From assembly GCA_040514265.1 (NCBI GenBank), contig JBEVCD010000035.1:1-22043 (forward strand): a DNA stretch of 22,043 bases. Reading direction: 5' to 3'. This DNA is from WYZ-LMO2 sp040514265 (GTDB lineage Archaea > Halobacteriota > Archaeoglobi > Archaeoglobales > Archaeoglobaceae). The position numbers were made by a program, and so were the translations under genes. Below the pieces are notes generated by a model. That model had not been told where the DNA came from. It searched no databases and saw only the letters and a program-made list of their open reading frames with translations. Shown piece by piece: positions 20,519 to 22,043 of this stretch; within the stretch, counting starts at the first letter, position 1; each line of letters opens with the position of its first letter.

Positions 20519-21502
20519 ATGGAGGCAAGATTGCTCGAACTCGAAGACATCCCCGGCGTTGGAGCGGAAACGGCTAGGAAGCTGAGAGAGGCTGGATTTT
20601 ACTCCGTAGAGGAGATAGCCGTCGCATCTCCGCAGGAGCTCTGCGCAATAAGCGGAATAAGCGAAGCGAAGGCGATAGAGATCATAAAGAGTGCCCGGGA
20701 GCTCACAAAGCTCGGGGGCTTCGAGAGCGGGGAGAGGTTACTTGAACGGAAGAGTGAAATAAGGTACATAACGACAGGCAGCGCTGCCCTCGATTCGCTC
20801 CTCGGCGGTGGAATAGAGACCCAGTCTATAACCGAGTTTTTCGGTGAGTTCGGGAGCGGAAAAACGCAGATATGTCACCAGCTCTGCGTAAACGTTCAGC
20901 TTCCGGAGAGCGAGGGGGGACTTGAGGGTTCGGCTATAGTGATCGACACCGAGAACACGTTCAGACCGGAGAGGATAATGCAGATGGCTGAAGCCAAGGG
21001 GCTCGACGGCAGGGAAGTTCTCAGGAACATATACGTCGCCCACGCTTACAACTCCAACCACCAGATGTTGCTCGTCGACAACGCAAAGGAGCTGGCTGAA
21101 AAACTGAAGAGGGACGGCAAGCCCGTAAGGCTGCTCGTAGTCGATTCCCTCACCTCGCACTTCAGGGCTGAATACGTCGGCAGGGGAACGCTCGCGGACA
21201 GGCAGCAGAAGCTCAACAGACACCTCCACGACCTCATGCGCTTTGGCGAAGTCTTCAACGCCGCCATCGTCGTAACCAACCAGGTTATGGCGAGACCCGA
21301 CATCGTCTACGGAGACCCGACGAAGCCTGTCGGCGGACACGTGGTGGCGCACACGGCTACCTACAGGGTTTACCTGAAGAAGAGCAAGCAGGACATAAGG
21401 GTTGCGAGACTCGTCGACGCCCCCCACCTGCCAGAGGCGGAAGTCCTGTTCAGGGTAACGGAGAGGGGCATAGAGGACGTGGAGGAGAAAAAGAAGAAGT
21501 AG
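20519..21502 (+). CDS. radA: DNA repair and recombination protein RadA
   Basis: RadA is the archaeal Rad51/RecA recombinase that pairs homologous DNA in repair. The N-terminus has the helix-hairpin-helix DNA-binding domain (LEDIPGVGAETARKLREAGF and SGISEAKAIEII, about residues 7-60). The ATPase core has Walker A GEFGSGKT at 109-116, Walker B LLVVDSLTSHF, the polymerisation-linked RAEYVGRGTLADRQQKLN segment, VVTNQVMARPD and the GGHVVAHTATYRVYLKK loop. It ends in a run of Lys/Glu. At 327 residues with no intein it is complete. Its stop touches the stop of the convergent membrane-protein gene with no base between them. Confidence 0.96.
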   Translation: MEARLLELEDIPGVGAETARKLREAGFYSVEEIAVASPQELCAISGISEAKAIEIIKSARELTKLGGFESGERLLERKSEIRYITTGSAALDSLLGGGIETQSITEFFGEFGSGKTQICHQLCVNVQLPESEGGLEGSAIVIDTENTFRPERIMQMAEAKGLDGREVLRNIYVAHAYNSNHQMLLVDNAKELAEKLKRDGKPVRLLVVDSLTSHFRAEYVGRGTLADRQQKLNRHLHDLMRFGEVFNAAIVVTNQVMARPDIVYGDPTKPVGGHVVAHTATYRVYLKKSKQDIRVARLVDAPHLPEAEVLFRVTERGIEDVEEKKKK

Positions 21503-21997
21503 CTACAATCTTTTTTGCAGCTTTCTAACAGCTCCGAACTTTATCAGCTCCACGGCGTTCGCTATCTCAAGCAGCTCGCCGACGTCTGGGCACCTTATTC
21601 TGACCTCCTTCCCGTAGTCGGTTACGAAGGACAGCACCCAGGAGCGGGTGTTCAGCCACCAGTAGAACAGAAAAGCCGACGTGAGCGTCAGCCCGAGCGG
21701 TGCGACGAAGAACGCGAGGGCGGAACTGTAGTTGTCGATGCCGTGAAGGAAGCCGAAGGCGAAGGCGAAGATAGCTGTTGCGAGCATCGAAGCTGCTGAA
21801 ATCAGGTATCCGAGCTTTTCGTCCTTGACGAGCTTCAGCATCCTCACGTCGTCGAGCATTAGCAGCCTCATACCCTCGTCGCTGTTGAAGATCATCCTGG
21901 ACTCTGTTATCTTGACGATCCCCTTCTTCACCCGAAGGTCGTCGTCTATCTCGTAGACCTCGGCTTCGTAGAGAACTCTCTCGGGTACGTCTATCAT
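21503..21997 (-). CDS. Membrane protein with PH-like N-terminal domain
   Basis: A protein of 164 residues. The first 65 are strand-rich with the pattern of bacterial PH/GRAM-like domains (VLYEAEVYEIDDDLRVKKG, ITESRMIFNSDEG, LMLDDVRMLKLVKD). Two hydrophobic helices follow (about 65-85 and 92-113, LISAASMLATAIFAFAFGF and ALAFFVAPLGLTLTSAFLF), then a short strand-rich end with a charged helix. I know no function; such proteins usually bind membranes or other proteins. It has no visible partner in the window, and its stop abuts the radA stop. The A/T-rich CTTAAATCATAAG at the window edge may be its promoter. Confidence 0.65.
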   Translation of the reverse strand: MIDVPERVLYEAEVYEIDDDLRVKKGIVKITESRMIFNSDEGMRLLMLDDVRMLKLVKDEKLGYLISAASMLATAIFAFAFGFLHGIDNYSSALAFFVAPLGLTLTSAFLFYWWLNTRSWVLSFVTDYGKEVRIRCPDVGELLEIANAVELIKFGAVRKLQKRL

Positions 21998-22043
21998 CTG
22001 TGCAGGTTGCGATCTGAGAGAAAAAGTTTTCTTATGATTTAAG

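Noticed and set aside
1..22043. CRISPR array, defence island or prophage
   Set aside because: No regularly spaced repeats, cas genes, integrase, capsid or restriction genes are visible; the window is mostly housekeeping.

Overview
The window is archaeal and most likely from the Archaeoglobales (Archaeoglobus and relatives). It carries a proteasome beta subunit, the KH-domain ribonuclease FttA/aCPSF1, a small archaeal histone, Alba, TFB, RadA, Gar1, KptA, both halves of the F420 deazaflavin synthase (CofG, CofH), a cupin-type phosphoglucose isomerase, a B12-dependent class II ribonucleotide reductase and a class II (bacterial-type) HMG-CoA reductase. That last gene, together with the very Archaeoglobus-like proteasome and TFB sequences, is what narrows the guess to this order; the species cannot be named by eye. 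A run of exactly 100 N (18746-18845) shows this is a scaffold, so gene order across that point is not proven.

Layout. 1-248: left edge with the tail of an unidentified reading frame and one copy of a dispersed repeat. 249-3008: psmB-fttA operon followed by a 59-residue zinc-ribbon protein. 3052-5770: overlapping operon of a RibB-like/RibA fusion, a DUF2103-type metal-binding protein, a winged-helix protein and KptA. 5823-7506: CobT-like protein and cupin phosphoglucose isomerase, convergent with a histone gene. 7916-9881: cofH and cofG on the minus strand, divergent from an AbrB-PhoU regulator (9959-10915). 10875-11813: Yip1-like membrane protein and Alba on the minus strand. 11938-15307: class II RNR, nitroreductase and hisH, whose junctions overlap by one base. 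15304-15932: a compact divergent unit of a possible 23-residue membrane peptide and an anchored extracellular protein, with three regularly spaced inverted half-sites between their promoters. 15970-18293: HMG-CoA reductase, convergent with an MBL-fold hydrolase and a TIGR04076-like protein. 18294-19252: gene-poor stretch with the second repeat copy and the N gap. 19253-21997: gar1-tfb (overlapping by 89 bp), radA, and a convergent membrane protein.

Most genes are housekeeping. Links between them: FttA, TFB, histone and Alba act in transcription and chromatin; CobT-like and the class II RNR meet in cobamide use; RibA and CofG/CofH meet in flavin/deazaflavin synthesis, which share an early riboflavin-pathway intermediate. 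Many first genes have an A/T-rich box 24-28 bases before the start codon, which implies leaderless mRNAs; genes inside operons, histone and Alba instead have GGTGA-type ribosome sites. The least explained material is the divergent unit at 15304-15932, the palindrome at 5766-5785, the repeat pair, the RibB-like domain that has lost its catalytic motifs, and the two-frame low-complexity overlap of gar1 and tfb.
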